Source: Agrococcus sp. ARC_14 (GTDB lineage: Bacteria > Actinomycetota > Actinomycetes > Actinomycetales > Microbacteriaceae). From it: a stretch of 64,000 nucleotides of DNA. The DNA lies in contig NZ_JAKUDO010000001.1 of the NCBI RefSeq assembly GCF_022436485.1, forward strand, positions 372,001-436,000, given 5' to 3'. Below are positions 1 to 9,081 of the stretch, piece by piece. A program made the position numbers and the translations under genes. The first letter of the stretch is position 1; every line of letters starts with the position of its first letter. Under the pieces are notes generated by a model that was not told the DNA's origin, did no database searches, and worked only from the letters and a program-made list of their open reading frames with translations.

Positions 1-530
1 AGGTCGCGCGGGGCGATCCTACGCTCCACGAGCTCGACCACCTCGGCGGTCGGCAGCTCGCGCGCCTCGGCCACGCGCGGCGCCTGCAGCAGGGCGTACT
101 CGGGCGAGATGTGGGGGTCGAGGCCCGATCCGGATGCGGTCAGGGCGTCGGCGGGGATCGTCGCCTCCTCGACGCCCTCGAACGCCGCGATCGCGGCCCT
201 GCGCTCGGCGATCGCGGCGATCAGGTCAGGGTGCTCAGGCCCGAGGTTGGAGCCGCTGGAGGCACCGCCGTCGTAGCCGTCACCGGCTGCGGAGGGGCGG
301 CCCTGGAACCACTCGGGCAGCGGCTCACCCTCGGCGTCGAGCCACGACTGGCCGATGAGCGCGGAGCCGACGACCTCGCCATCGCGCTCGACGAGCGAGC
401 CGCTCGCCTGTGCCGGCAGCAGCAGCTGCGCGACACCGGTGACCGCGAATGTGTAGGCGATGCCGAGCACGATCGTGGCGACAGCCAGGGCGCGGAGGGC
501 GGTCAGGTGGGTCTGGAGTGCGGTGCGCAC
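1..530 (-). CDS. kdpC: KdpC subunit of K+-transporting ATPase, partial (C-terminus beyond window)
   Basis: KdpC is the single-helix accessory subunit that stabilises the KdpFABC potassium pump in the membrane. The GTG start (530-528) follows the kdpB stop by ten bases, with GGAGA upstream. Translation gives a short cytoplasmic N-terminus (VRTALQTHLTALRAL), one hydrophobic helix at about residues 14-38, then an extracytoplasmic domain with the family motifs SALIGQSW, FQGRPSAAG and SGSGLDPHISPEYA. About 176 codons are visible, close to the usual ~190, so only a few residues are cut off at the window edge. kdpD/kdpE would be expected further left but are not in view. It is the last visible cistron of a compact kdp operon. 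Confidence 0.95.
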   Translation of the reverse strand, partial: MRTALQTHLTALRALAVATIVLGIAYTFAVTGVAQLLLPAQASGSLVERDGEVVGSALIGQSWLDAEGEPLPEWFQGRPSAAGDGYDGGASSGSNLGPEHPDLIAAIAERRAAIAAFEGVEEATIPADALTASGSGLDPHISPEYALLQAPRVAEARELPTAEVVELVERRIAPRD

Positions 531-540
531 GGAAGTCTCC

Positions 541-2694
541 TCAGAATCCGGGCAGCAGGCTCACGACGAGGTCGATGAGCTTGATGCCGATCAAGGGTGC
601 GATCACGCCGCCGAGCCCATAGATGAGCAGGTTGCGCGAGAGCATGCGGGATGCGCTCTCGGCGCGGGTGCGCACGCCACGCAGGGCGAGGGGCACGAGT
701 GCGACGATGACGAGCGCGTTGAAGATGACGGCTGAGAGGATGGCCGACTCCGGTGAGCTCAGCTGCATCACGTTGAGCGGTGCGAGCTGCGGGAGCGATG
801 CGGCGAACATCGCGGGCACGATCGCGAAGTACTTCGCGATGTCGTTGGCGATCGAGAAGGTCGTCAGCGCCCCGCGGGTGACGAGCAGCTGCTTGCCGAT
901 CCGCACGATGTCGATGAGCTTCGTCGGGTCGGAGTCGAGGTCGACCATGTTGCCGGCCTCCTTCGCGGCCGAGGTGCCGGAGTTCATGGCGACCCCGACA
1001 TCCGCCTGTGCGAGCGCCGGTGCGTCGTTCGTGCCGTCGCCGGTCATCGCCACGAGGCGCCCGCCCTCCTGCTCCTTGCGGATGAGGGCGAGCTTGTCCT
1101 CCGGCGTCGCCTCGGCGAGCACGTCGTCGACGCCGGCCTCCTCAGCGATCGCGGCGGCCGTCAGTCGATTGTCGCCGGTGATCATGACGGTGCGGATGCC
1201 CATGGCGCGCAGCTCTGCGAACCGCTCCCGCAGGCCGTCCTTGACGATGTCCTTGAGGTGCACGACGCCGAGCGCGCGCGCGACGCCGCCGACCCGCTCC
1301 GCGACAACGAGCGGTGTGCCGCCCGAGCGGGCGATCGTCTCGACCTGCTCGGCGAGGGCGCGCGCACCCGGGCCGGTGGAGGCATCCGCCCCCATCCACG
1401 CGAGCACGGCGCTCGCCGCGCCCTTGCGGATCTCGCGCGGCCCGTCGGGCCCCGGCAGGTCGACGCCCGACATGCGCGTCTGTGCCGTGAACTCGATCGA
1501 CTCGCCCGCGACGGTGCCGATCTCGTGACCCTGCTGGCGGGCGAGCTCGACGATCGAGGCGCCCTCCGGGGTGGGGTCGGCGAGCGAGCCGGTCGCGGCC
1601 GCGACGGCGAGCTGCGCATCCGTCACCCCCTCGGCCGGCAGGAACGCCACCGCGCGAAGGTTGCCGTGCGTGATCGTGCCGGTCTTGTCGAGCAGCAGCG
1701 TCGTGACGTCGCCGGCGGCCTCGACCGCGCGGCCCGACATCGCGAGCACGTTGCGCTGCACGAGCCGATCCATGCCGGCGATGCCGATGGCAGAGAGCAG
1801 CGCGCCGATGGTGGTGGGGATGAGGCACACGAGCAGCGCGATGAGCACCGCGACGCTCACGGGCTCCGCCACGAAGCCGGCGATCGGGTTGATGGTGAGC
1901 GCCACGACCACGAAGACGATCGAGAGGCTCGCGAGCAAGATCTCGAGGGCGATCTCGTTGGGCGTCTTCTGCCGGTCGGCGCCCTCCACCAGCGCGATCA
2001 TCCGGTCGACGAAGCTCTCGCCCGCCTTCGACGTGATGCGCACCACGATGCGGTCGCTCAGCACGCGCGTGCCGCCGGTGACGGCGCTGCGGTCGCCGCC
2101 GGACTCCCGCACGACCGGGGCGGATTCGCCCGTGATCGCCGACTCGTCGACCGTGGCGATGCCCCAGACGATCTCGCCATCGCCGGGGATCGCCTCGCCA
2201 GCCGCCACGACCACGTGGTCGCCGGGCAGCAGCTCGCTCGAGGAGATCTCGCTCGTCTGCGCGTGCTCGGCTCCCGCATCCGCCGGGCTCCACGAGGCGA
2301 GCGTGCGGGCGGGAGTCGAGGTGCGGGTCTGGCGCAGCGAATCCGCCTGCGCCTTGCCGCGGCCCTCTGCGACCGCCTCCGCGAGGTTCGCGAAGAGCAC
2401 CGTGAGCCAGAGCCAGACGGCGATCGCCCAGGTGAAGGCCAGCGACGAGCCTCCGCCCGCCGGCAGGAACGGCTGCGCGATGGCGATCGCGGTCGTGAGC
2501 GCCGCACCCGCCTCCACGATGAGCATCACCGGGCTGGCGAGCATGTGCCGCGGGTGCAGCTTGCGCACGGCGCCGGGCAGCGCCTGCCAGAGCTGGGCGG
2601 GCGTGAGGGCGCTGCGGCGCTTGTCCTCGGCGGGATGCGCGGCGGGCTTCGGCGGGTTGGTCGCCGGGGTGGTCGTGGGCGTGGTGGTGGTCAC
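541..2694 (-). CDS. kdpB: KdpB, catalytic P-type ATPase subunit of the Kdp potassium pump
   Basis: KdpB hydrolyses ATP to drive high-affinity K+ uptake through KdpA. The 717-aa product carries the phosphorylation motif DKTGT with its Asp at about residue 336, the actuator motif TGES, the hinge [18 protein letters not shown] and [13 protein letters not shown], plus several membrane helices. Length matches the family (680-720 aa). The frame stays open far upstream inside kdpA, but the start is the GTG at 2694: it overlaps the kdpA stop as GTGA, has GGAGGG just upstream, and gives the usual Thr/Pro-rich N-terminus followed by the conserved [19 protein letters not shown]. Translational coupling to kdpA is therefore likely. 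Confidence 0.96.
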   Translation of the reverse strand: MTTTTPTTTPATNPPKPAAHPAEDKRRSALTPAQLWQALPGAVRKLHPRHMLASPVMLIVEAGAALTTAIAIAQPFLPAGGGSSLAFTWAIAVWLWLTVLFANLAEAVAEGRGKAQADSLRQTRTSTPARTLASWSPADAGAEHAQTSEISSSELLPGDHVVVAAGEAIPGDGEIVWGIATVDESAITGESAPVVRESGGDRSAVTGGTRVLSDRIVVRITSKAGESFVDRMIALVEGADRQKTPNEIALEILLASLSIVFVVVALTINPIAGFVAEPVSVAVLIALLVCLIPTTIGALLSAIGIAGMDRLVQRNVLAMSGRAVEAAGDVTTLLLDKTGTITHGNLRAVAFLPAEGVTDAQLAVAAATGSLADPTPEGASIVELARQQGHEIGTVAGESIEFTAQTRMSGVDLPGPDGPREIRKGAASAVLAWMGADASTGPGARALAEQVETIARSGGTPLVVAERVGGVARALGVVHLKDIVKDGLRERFAELRAMGIRTVMITGDNRLTAAAIAEEAGVDDVLAEATPEDKLALIRKEQEGGRLVAMTGDGTNDAPALAQADVGVAMNSGTSAAKEAGNMVDLDSDPTKLIDIVRIGKQLLVTRGALTTFSIANDIAKYFAIVPAMFAASLPQLAPLNVMQLSSPESAILSAVIFNALVIVALVPLALRGVRTRAESASRMLSRNLLIYGLGGVIAPLIGIKLIDLVVSLLPGF

Positions 2695-4370
2695 AGGAGG
2701 CCCTCCGCGATGGGTCCGAGGGTGAGGATGGGGAAGTAGGTGAGGGCGGTGACGATGACCGTCACGCCCACGAGCAGGCCGACGAAGAGCGGCCGGTGCG
2801 TCGGCAGCGTGCCGACCGTGGCGGGCGCCGCGCCCTGGCGGGCGAAGCTGCCGGCAAGGGCGAGCACGAGCACGATGGGCACGAGGCGGCCCAGCAGCAT
2901 GGCGATGCCGAGCGCCACCGTGAACCACGGGGTCGAGGCGGTGAGGCCCGCGAAGGCCGAGCCGTTGTTGTTGGCCGCGGAGGTGAAGGCGTAGAGCACC
3001 TCGCTGAGCCCGTGGAGTCCCGGGTTCCAGAGCGACTCGCCCTCCACGGATGCGCGCACCGCCGGGATCGCGAAGCTGAGCGCGGTGCCCGCGAGCACGA
3101 GCGTCGGCGTCACCAGGATCATGAGGCTCGCGAGCTTCATCTCGCGCGGGCCGATGCGCTTGCCCAGGTACTCGGGGCTGCGCCCGACGAGCAGGCCGGA
3201 GAGGAACACGGCGATGATCGCGAGCACGAGCATCCCGTACAGCCCCGAGCCCACTCCGCCGGGTGCGACCTCGCCGAGCATCATGTTGAGCATCGGCAGC
3301 AGCCCGCCGAAGGCGGTGAACGAGTCGTGCATGCCGTTGACCGCGCCGGTGGAGGTGGCGGTCGAGACAGTGCCGAACAGGGTCGTGCCGAGCACGCCGA
3401 AGCGCACCTCCTTGCCCTCCATGGCACCTCCCGCGAGCCCGGGGGCGGTGCCGAGGCCGGCGCTCTCGACGATCGAGAGGATCGTGAGGGATGCGAGGAA
3501 GATGGCCGTCATCGCGCCCAGGATCGCGAGCCCCTGCCGGCGATCGCCGACCATCGTGCCGAAGGTGCGGGTCAGCGCCACAGGGATGAGCAGCATGAGC
3601 ACCGTCTGCACCAGGCTCGTCCAGGCAGCGGGGTTCTCGAACGGATGCGCGGAGTTGGCGTTGAAGAAGCCGCCGCCGTTCGTGCCCGCGAGCTTGATGG
3701 CCTCCTGCGAGGCGACCGGGCCCAGCGGCACGGTGAGCTGCTGCCCGGCGATGCCGGTGGCGGCGCCGTAGGGGGAGAGCGCCTGCACGACGCCGCCGAG
3801 CACGAGCACGAGCGCGGCGATGCCGGCGAGCGGAAGCAGGATGCGCACGCTGGCGCGCACGAGGTCGACCCAGAACGAGCCGATCGTCTCTGCGCGGCGG
3901 CGGGAGAGGCCGCGCACGAGGGCGATGGCGACGGCGATGCCGACCGCCGCGGAGACGAAGTTCTGCACGGTCAGGCCGCCGAGCTGCACGAGGTGGCCCA
4001 TCGTGAGCTCTGGCGAGTACGACTGCCAGTTGGTGTTGGAGACGAAGGATGCGGCGGTGTTGGCCGCGAGCAGCTCCGGCACGGCGGGCTGGCCGAGCGA
4101 GAGCGGCAGCAGCGCCTGCAGCCGCTGCAGGCCGTAGAGCAGCAGCACGCCGACGAGCGAGATGGCGAGCACCGACTTGGCGTAGGACTGCCACGACTGC
4201 TCGCGAGCGGGGTCGACGCCCAGCAGGCGATAGGCGCCACGCTCGATCGCGAGGTCATGCGTGGAGGTGAACACGCGCGCCATCCAGTCGCCCACCGGTC
4301 GCCACAGCAGGGCGAGCACGGCGACGAGCGCCGCCGTCTGGGCGAGGCCGGGCAGAAGCTCCGCGGGCAT
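2691..4370 (-). CDS. kdpA: KdpA, potassium-selective pore subunit
   Basis: KdpA is the ion-conducting subunit of the Kdp pump, related to Trk/Ktr channels. The 559-aa product has the expected ten or so helices and the pore-loop signatures [48 protein letters not shown] and [15 protein letters not shown], which form the four selectivity-filter repeats. The ATG at 4370 ([15 protein letters not shown]) lies two bases after the kdpF stop and gives the standard family length of about 560 aa. The stop overlaps the kdpB start by four bases. Expression is probably induced by K+ limitation through KdpDE, which lies outside the window. Confidence 0.96.
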   Translation of the reverse strand: MPAELLPGLAQTAALVAVLALLWRPVGDWMARVFTSTHDLAIERGAYRLLGVDPAREQSWQSYAKSVLAISLVGVLLLYGLQRLQALLPLSLGQPAVPELLAANTAASFVSNTNWQSYSPELTMGHLVQLGGLTVQNFVSAAVGIAVAIALVRGLSRRRAETIGSFWVDLVRASVRILLPLAGIAALVLVLGGVVQALSPYGAATGIAGQQLTVPLGPVASQEAIKLAGTNGGGFFNANSAHPFENPAAWTSLVQTVLMLLIPVALTRTFGTMVGDRRQGLAILGAMTAIFLASLTILSIVESAGLGTAPGLAGGAMEGKEVRFGVLGTTLFGTVSTATSTGAVNGMHDSFTAFGGLLPMLNMMLGEVAPGGVGSGLYGMLVLAIIAVFLSGLLVGRSPEYLGKRIGPREMKLASLMILVTPTLVLAGTALSFAIPAVRASVEGESLWNPGLHGLSEVLYAFTSAANNNGSAFAGLTASTPWFTVALGIAMLLGRLVPIVLVLALAGSFARQGAAPATVGTLPTHRPLFVGLLVGVTVIVTALTYFPILTLGPIAEGLL

Positions 4371-4372
4371 GC

Positions 4373-4459
4373 TCACAGCTCCGGGTGCACGAGCGTGCGG
4401 ACGAGCAGGCCGAGGGCGGCGACCGCGAGGGCGACGGCGATGATCTCGAAGACGATCAC
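4373..4459 (-). CDS. kdpF: KdpF, 28-aa accessory peptide of the Kdp pump
   Basis: This is a 28-codon single-helix peptide (it begins [17 protein letters not shown] and ends LVHPEL). It has the size and sequence character of KdpF, which stabilises the KdpABC complex. Its GTG start overlaps the TGA of a preceding 27-aa ORF as GTGA, and its stop is two bases before kdpA, so the three are probably coupled in translation. It is too short for most gene callers. The C-terminal HPE-type ending after the helix is typical of actinobacterial KdpF. Confidence 0.88.
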   Translation of the reverse strand: MIVFEIIAVALAVAALGLLVRTLVHPEL

Positions 4460-4539
4460 AGCGAGTCGACCCCGCGCACGAGCAGGCCGATGAGCGCGAA
4501 GATCGCGATGGTGCCGGCGACGACGACAAGGTCGAGCAT
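4456..4539 (-). CDS. 27-aa membrane micro-protein preceding kdpF
   Basis: The ORF starts at ATG 4539 behind a good Shine-Dalgarno (CCGGAGGAACCC-ATG) and encodes 27 residues, [20 protein letters not shown] followed by VRGVDSL. This is one hydrophobic helix with a short charged tail. Its stop overlaps the kdpF start (GTGA), which is the same coupling used between kdpA and kdpB, so it is very likely translated and is the first cistron of the kdp operon. It is not KdpF, because KdpF follows it. I recall similar tiny ORFs ahead of kdpF in other actinobacteria but cannot name a family. A role as a second small regulatory or assembly peptide of the pump is inference from position and topology. Confidence 0.75.
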   Translation of the reverse strand: MLDLVVVAGTIAIFALIGLLVRGVDSL

Positions 4540-4599
4540 GGGTTCCTCCGGTTCGTGGGGCGACGCATCCGCCGCCCGGCCCTGACGTGGGCCGGTCTC

Positions 4600-4683
4600 G
4601 ATCAGACACCCGTCGGCACCCCGGTTGGGCCTTCCTCACGGGATCCTCACGGCGGCGGGCGCGCGGCTCACGCTTCCCTCACG
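4600..4683 (-). promoter_or_regulatory. kdp promoter region with paired CTCACG direct repeats (putative KdpE operator)
   Basis: CTCACG occurs at 4635, 4646, 4667 and 4678, that is two pairs, each with 11-bp spacing, and the pairs are offset by 32 bp (about three helical turns). This is the layout of binding sites for dimeric OmpR/PhoB-family response regulators, the family that includes KdpE. On the minus strand a candidate -10 (TCTGAT, 4605-4600) and weak -35 (4628-4623) lie directly downstream of the repeats, placing them at an activator position for the kdp operon. The right-hand pair also touches a possible plus-strand promoter (TACCGT at 4697-4702), so an effect on the divergent leader/ABC-F unit cannot be excluded. 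Confidence 0.6.
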
Positions 4684-4760
4684 GCGGCGTCTCGTGTACC
4701 GTCGCTCAGGCAATCGCGGGTGGTGTCAGCGCCCGCGCCCGTCGCAGGAGAAGAGCCGAG

Positions 4761-4796
4761 ATGACCGAGAGCACCGGGACCGCGATCACGCGCTGA
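4761..4796 (+). CDS. 11-aa leader peptide ORF upstream of ABC-F gene
   Basis: ATG at 4761 follows a strong Shine-Dalgarno (GCAGGAGAAG) and is read as MTESTGTAITR then TGA. It is followed after 63 bases by the TTG-initiated ABC-F gene. A short, well-initiated ORF just ahead of an ABC-F gene is the standard arrangement for ribosome-mediated attenuation of antibiotic-protection genes. Its stop codon lies inside the left arm of the inverted repeat described at 4792-4852. Translation and regulatory function are inferred. Confidence 0.55.
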   Translation: MTESTGTAITR

Positions 4797-4852
4797 CCCG
4801 ACGGCCTCCGCACCGTCGATCGATCCGTCAGCGCATCCAACGCTCTCGGAGG
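4792..4852 (+). promoter_or_regulatory. Possible attenuator: two mutually exclusive stems ahead of the ABC-F start
   Basis: Stem 1 pairs GCTGAC (4792-4797) with GTCAGC (4827-4832) and CGACGG (4799-4804) with CCGTCG (4813-4818), leaving CCTCCG (4805-4810) in the loop. Stem 2 would pair that CCTCCG with CGGAGG (4847-4852), which is the Shine-Dalgarno of the ABC-F gene. The leader stop codon is part of stem 1, so ribosome occupancy of the leader could decide whether the ribosome-binding site is free. The pairings are seen in the sequence; the switching mechanism is inference. Confidence 0.45.
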
Positions 4853-4859
4853 ATCTCTC

Positions 4860-6575
4860 TTGTCATCTCCTGCAATCGCGCTGACGCGCGTCCATTTCTC
4901 TTGGCCCGACGGCACCGCTGTCTTCGGAGGCGCTGGCGCGCTCGAGGGCGTCTCCGGCTCCATCGGCCACGGCCGCACGGGCCTCGTCGGCCGCAACGGT
5001 GCCGGCAAGTCCACCCTGCTGCGCCTCATCGCCGGAGCGCTCACTCCCTCCGCCGGCTCCCTCGTCGTGCAGGGCACCGTCGCGACGCTGCCGCAGCAGC
5101 TCGCGCTCGGGCCGGGCACGGTGGCGGATGCGCTGGGCATCGCAGGCGTGCTCGACGCGATCGCGGCGATCGCGTCGGGCGACGTCGCGCCCGAGCGCTT
5201 CGACGAGGTCGGCGACCGGTGGGGCATCGAGGCGGAGGCGCTGAGCGAGCTCGCCGCGCTCGGCATGCCCTCGAAGGGCAGCAGCGGCGGCGCCGAGCTG
5301 CTGCGGCGCCCCATCGCCACCCTCTCGGGCGGTGAGGCCGTGCTCGTCGGGCTGGCGGCCATCCGGCTGCAGCGCGCCGACATCGCGCTGCTCGACGAGC
5401 CCACGAACAACCTCGACTCCGAAGCCCGCGCACGGCTGTACCAGGCGGTCGAGGGCTGGCGCGGCTCGCTCGTGGTGGTGAGCCACGACGTCGAGCTGCT
5501 CGAGCGCGTCGACCGCATCGCCGAGCTGCACGGGCCGAACCGCCTCGGTGCGGGCGGTGCGGGGCTGCGCACCTTCGACGGCCCCTACTCGGTCTACCGC
5601 GAGGCCATCGCGGCCGAGCAGCAGGCGGCGGCGCAGGATGTGCGCGACGCAGAGCAGCAGCTGCGGCGCGAGAAGCAGGATCGCTCCGCGGCAGAGCTGC
5701 AGCTCGTGGGTCGAGCGCGCATCGCCGACAAGGCCTACGCCGAGAAGCGCGAGCCACGAGCGGTCATGAAGCTGAAGGCCCGGACCGCGCAGGTCTCCGC
5801 CGCCAAGCACCGCGCGCTGCACGACGATCGGCTGCACTCCGCCGAGGCCGCGCTCGAGGCTGCCGAGGATCGGTTGCGGGCCGACCGCGCGATCCGCATC
5901 GCGTTGCCCGACACTCGCGTGCCGATGGCCCGCGACGTGCTCGAGCTGCGCGCGACCGACGGCGAGCCCATCCTCGTCGGCGGTCCCGAGCGCATCGCCC
6001 TGACGGGCCCGAACGGCGCAGGCAAGACCACGCTGCTCGACGCGATCGCGGGCTTCGGCCCGCATGCGCCGGCAGCCGGTGAGCGCGAGGCCGCGAGCGC
6101 CCGACCGGACCCGGTCGCGCACGTGACCCGCCGCATCCGCGAGACCGCGATGCTGCCGCAGCGCATTCGCTTCGACGATGAGCGAGCGACCCTGATCGAG
6201 GCGGTGCGCGAGACGGCGCCGGATCGCCCGCCGCAGGAGGTGCGGGCGCAGCTCGCGCGCTTCCTCTTCCGCGGCAGGCGGGCGGAGCAGCGAGTGGAGG
6301 AGCTCTCGGGCGGCGAGCGCTTCCGGCTGGCGCTCGCGCGGCTGCTGCTGGCCGACCCTGCGCCACAGCTGCTGCTGCTCGACGAGCCGACGAACTCGCT
6401 CGACATCGACTCGACCGACCGGCTGGTCGAGGCGCTCGCGGCCTTCGAGGGGGCGCTCATCGTGGTGAGCCACGACGCGGCGTTCCTCGAGCGGCTCGGC
6501 ATCACGCGCAGCTGGCGGATCGCGGGCGGGCAGATCGAGGATCGGCCGGTGACGGATGCGGCGGTGCCGGGGTGA
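4860..6575 (+). CDS. ABC-F family ribosome-associated ATPase (possible antibiotic-protection protein)
   Basis: The 571-aa protein has two ABC ATPase domains and no membrane segments. Domain 1 has Walker [10 protein letters not shown] (about 44-52), signature LSGGE and [10 protein letters not shown]. Domain 2 has GPNGAGKTT (about 383), [15 protein letters not shown] and [12 protein letters not shown] charged linker of about 100 residues, rich in Arg/Lys/Glu/Ala, joins them, as in ABC-F proteins that enter the ribosomal E site. The start is TTG at 4860, with CGGAGG seven bases upstream. Whether it is a housekeeping factor (EttA/Uup-like) or a resistance factor cannot be settled, but the upstream leader peptide and attenuator favour antibiotic-inducible ribosome protection. 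Confidence 0.85.
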   Translation: MSSPAIALTRVHFSWPDGTAVFGGAGALEGVSGSIGHGRTGLVGRNGAGKSTLLRLIAGALTPSAGSLVVQGTVATLPQQLALGPGTVADALGIAGVLDAIAAIASGDVAPERFDEVGDRWGIEAEALSELAALGMPSKGSSGGAELLRRPIATLSGGEAVLVGLAAIRLQRADIALLDEPTNNLDSEARARLYQAVEGWRGSLVVVSHDVELLERVDRIAELHGPNRLGAGGAGLRTFDGPYSVYREAIAAEQQAAAQDVRDAEQQLRREKQDRSAAELQLVGRARIADKAYAEKREPRAVMKLKARTAQVSAAKHRALHDDRLHSAEAALEAAEDRLRADRAIRIALPDTRVPMARDVLELRATDGEPILVGGPERIALTGPNGAGKTTLLDAIAGFGPHAPAAGEREAASARPDPVAHVTRRIRETAMLPQRIRFDDERATLIEAVRETAPDRPPQEVRAQLARFLFRGRRAEQRVEELSGGERFRLALARLLLADPAPQLLLLDEPTNSLDIDSTDRLVEALAAFEGALIVVSHDAAFLERLGITRSWRIAGGQIEDRPVTDAAVPG

Positions 6576-6620
6576 GGATGCGCCGGTGACGGCGCGGCGC
6601 TCTGCTGGCATGCTGACGGC

Positions 6621-7214
6621 ATGAGCGATCCGCACGTGCTCGGCGACGAGCTCGCCCCCACCCCGTTCACCGCCGGAGAGATCGCTGCCGCCTGCCCCGA
6701 CGGCCACTGGCTGCTGGTGCGCACCGAGCGCGTTGGCGAGACCAGCTTCCAGCGCTCGGGCTTCGAGCAGGGCGACGCCGAGGGCGTGCACCTCACCAAT
6801 GTGACGACGGATGCGTCGGGCACGCCGACAGGGGAGGTGCGGCGCAGCCGCGCGACCTGGCGCGAGCTGCAGGCCCACGCCGCCTTCCCGCGCGCGGCCA
6901 CGTCGGTCGCCCAGGAGCGCATCCGCCTCGCCTTCGGTGAGCGCGACTGCCTGCGCTACGACGTGGCCGGGGCAGCGGGCTCGAGCACCTTCTGGTTCGC
7001 GATCGAGCATCCCGGGATGCCGGTGCGCTACCGCACGGCCGGCGTGGCCGTCGAGGTCGTCGCGATCGGCGGAGCCGCCCTGCGTCGCTACGCTGAGCGG
7101 AGCTGTGGCGACGGCACGAGGAGGTTGCGTGAGCGACGAGCACGAGCGACTCCTGCGTGCGATCGAGCGGATCGCGACCGGAGCGCCGGCCGAGCTGGAG
7201 CTCGCGAGCGATGA
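6621..7214 (+). CDS. Hypothetical protein, C-terminus overlapping the next gene
   Basis: I do not recognise this 197-aa protein. The first ~160 residues look like a globular soluble domain (it contains WLLVRTERVGETSFQRSG, GSSTFWFAIEHPGMPVRY and VAVEVVAIGGAALRRYAE). No helix, signal peptide or metal motif is evident. The ATG at 6621 is preceded by CATGCT-N6, a leaderless-type start. The last ~29 codons overlap the N-terminus of the regulator that starts at 7129 and become Arg-rich, as expected for a shadow frame, so the natural end may be misread here or altered by a frameshift near 7100. Context (just upstream of the mevalonate regulator) hints at, but does not prove, a related role. Confidence 0.55.
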   Translation: MSDPHVLGDELAPTPFTAGEIAAACPDGHWLLVRTERVGETSFQRSGFEQGDAEGVHLTNVTTDASGTPTGEVRRSRATWRELQAHAAFPRAATSVAQERIRLAFGERDCLRYDVAGAAGSSTFWFAIEHPGMPVRYRTAGVAVEVVAIGGAALRRYAERSCGDGTRRLRERRARATPACDRADRDRSAGRAGARER

Positions 7215-8994
7215 GGTCCCCGGCGACGACGCCGCCGCGCCGCTGGTCGGCGAGCTTGTGCGCCGCATCCAGCGCGCGGCCCGCAGCGAGGCGCAGCTCG
7301 CGGCGATCTCCAGCACGACCCGGGATCTGCTCGAGGTGCAGGACGCGACCGCGATGCTGCAGCGCATCGTCGACCGGGTGCACGACCTGGCCGATGCCGA
7401 TGTGACCTACCTGTCGGTCTACGACCCGGCGATCGACGAGCTGTTCGTCCGCGCCGTGCGCGGTTCGCGCTCGGGGCGCTTCCTGGGCATGCGGGTGCCT
7501 GCGGGGGTCGGCGTGGCGAGCCAGGTCGTCCACACCCGCCTCGCGCAGTCGGTCGCCGACTACGGCGAGCTCGGTGCGCTGCCCCGAGACCCGAAGATCG
7601 ACGAGATCGTGCGAGCGGAGGGCATCCACGCGATCCTCGGTGCGCCGATGCTGTCGGGCGGCGAGGTGCTCGGCGTGCTCTTCGCGGCCAACCGTGCGGC
7701 TCGCCGGTTCGACGACGGGGATGCCTCGCTGCTCACCGCCTTCGCGGATCACGCCGCGATCGTGCTCCGCATCGCAGGCGTGCTCGATGCGCTGACGGCC
7801 AGCCGGGAGGACGCATTGGCCGCCAGGGAGCGCGCCGAACGACTGGCCACCGAGACGCTCTCCGCATCGCGGCTGCACGGTGAGCTCACGGATCTGATCG
7901 TGCGGGGGCGGGGTCCTGAGGACGTGCTGTCGGCGCTCGCGACGGCGCTCGAGCGCCCGGTCTGGGCCGAGGGCCTGCAGGGAGCACCGGCATGGGGCTC
8001 GCCGAGGCTCGAGAGCGGGATGACGCGCGGCGAGCTGGCGATCGCGATCACGCGCAGCGCGGCGACCGGCCGCTCCGAGGTGATCGACTCCGGCCCTGTC
8101 CGGGCAGCCGTCGCCGTGCTGGGCGCAGGGCGTCGCATCGGCGCCCTGATGGTCGGTGGGTCGACACCCATGAGCCAGCTCCAGCGCCGCACCCTCGAGC
8201 GCTCCGCGCAGATCCTCGCGCTCGTGACGATGCAGCGCAACGCGATGGCCGACGCCGAGGAGCGCGTCCGCGGCGAGCTCGTGCTCGACCTCCTCGACAG
8301 CGCCGACACCGAGGCCGCCGTCCGTCGCGCTCGGCAGCGCGGCATCGCGGTGGATCTCCCGTGGAGCGCGGTCGCCGTGAAGCTGGCCGAGAGCGATCGC
8401 TCTCGTGCCGCAGCCAGGCTGCGCCAGCTTCGCGGGGCGCTCGTCTCCCTCGTGCCCGACGGCTGCGCAGTGCTCGTGCACGATGGAGACGCGGAGCGTG
8501 CCGTGGCGACGGTCGCCGCGCTGCTCGAGGGCATCGAGGCGATCGTGGTGGCGGAGCCGGTGCCGAGCCTGCGCGAGGCCGCTGCCGGGATGCGCTCCGC
8601 CGTGCAGGCCTCGCAGCTGCTGCGCGGCCTGGGGATCGTCGACGCGGCCACCACGGCCGTCCGGTTCAGCGCCTACGCGGCGCTCTTCGACGACGACGGG
8701 GCGCGGGCCCGAGCCTTCATCGATGCGGCGATCGGCACCGTGCTCGCATGGGATGCGAGGCGCGGCGCCGACCTGACCGGAACGCTCGCGGTGCTGCTCG
8801 AGGTGCACGGCTCGCCCGCCGCGGCGGCTCGTCGCCTGCAGCTGCACGTCTCCACGATCAAGCAGCGGATCGCGCGGCTCCGGGCCATCCTCGGCAGTCA
8901 CTGGGATGAGGCGGAGGCGCGGTTCCGCATCGAGGTCGCGGTGCGGCTCCACGTGGCACTGCAGGGTCTGGAGCAGACCAGATCGCCGGCCTGA
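7129..8994 (+). CDS. GAF-domain transcriptional regulator with PucR-type C-terminal HTH (putative mevalonate-operon regulator)
   Basis: The 621-aa protein has a GAF sensor domain at about residues 55-215 (LAAISSTTRDLLEVQDATAM, ending in DHAAIVLR), a middle region that is degenerate GGDEF/CdaR-like, and a C-terminal PucR-type helix-turn-helix (VHGSPAAAARRLQLHVSTIK then QRIARLRAILG). This is the CdaR/PucR architecture of regulators of catabolic operons that sense a small molecule. GTG 7129 is chosen because GAGGAGG sits just upstream. It lies immediately upstream of, and on the same strand as, the HMG-CoA reductase/lyase/transporter operon, so mevalonate or an acyl-CoA intermediate is a plausible inducer. 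A 15-bp palindrome at 8998 could be its site. Confidence 0.85.
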   Translation: MSDEHERLLRAIERIATGAPAELELASDEVPGDDAAAPLVGELVRRIQRAARSEAQLAAISSTTRDLLEVQDATAMLQRIVDRVHDLADADVTYLSVYDPAIDELFVRAVRGSRSGRFLGMRVPAGVGVASQVVHTRLAQSVADYGELGALPRDPKIDEIVRAEGIHAILGAPMLSGGEVLGVLFAANRAARRFDDGDASLLTAFADHAAIVLRIAGVLDALTASREDALAARERAERLATETLSASRLHGELTDLIVRGRGPEDVLSALATALERPVWAEGLQGAPAWGSPRLESGMTRGELAIAITRSAATGRSEVIDSGPVRAAVAVLGAGRRIGALMVGGSTPMSQLQRRTLERSAQILALVTMQRNAMADAEERVRGELVLDLLDSADTEAAVRRARQRGIAVDLPWSAVAVKLAESDRSRAAARLRQLRGALVSLVPDGCAVLVHDGDAERAVATVAALLEGIEAIVVAEPVPSLREAAAGMRSAVQASQLLRGLGIVDAATTAVRFSAYAALFDDDGARARAFIDAAIGTVLAWDARRGADLTGTLAVLLEVHGSPAAAARRLQLHVSTIKQRIARLRAILGSHWDEAEARFRIEVAVRLHVALQGLEQTRSPA

Positions 8995-8997
8995 ATG

Positions 8998-9012
8998 TGA
9001 CCGGTTCGGTCA
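8998..9012 (+). promoter_or_regulatory. Candidate operator upstream of the mevalonate operon
   Basis: TGACCG-GTT-CGGTCA is a perfect 6-bp inverted repeat in the 87-bp gap between the GAF regulator and the HMG-CoA reductase gene. A TTGACT element follows at 9036. Assignment to the adjacent regulator is inference from position only. Confidence 0.4.
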
Positions 9013-9081
9013 TGCTTGCCTGCTGAGCGCCGCGCTTGACTGTTGCTGTCGACGAGGGTGCGACGGCGAAGGGTGGCGAAG

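Noticed and set aside
2691..4194. Very long open frame joining kdpB to sequence inside kdpA, which would give a 1217-aa protein
   Set aside because: The extra N-terminal part is an Arg/Ala/His-rich shadow of kdpA in another frame. The real kdpB start is the GTG at 2694 overlapping the kdpA stop.
4863..7367. 834-aa open frame antisense to the ABC-F gene
   Set aside because: Its composition is Arg/Ala/Gly-rich with no domain, as expected for antisense frames in 72% G+C DNA; the plus strand has clear ABC motifs.
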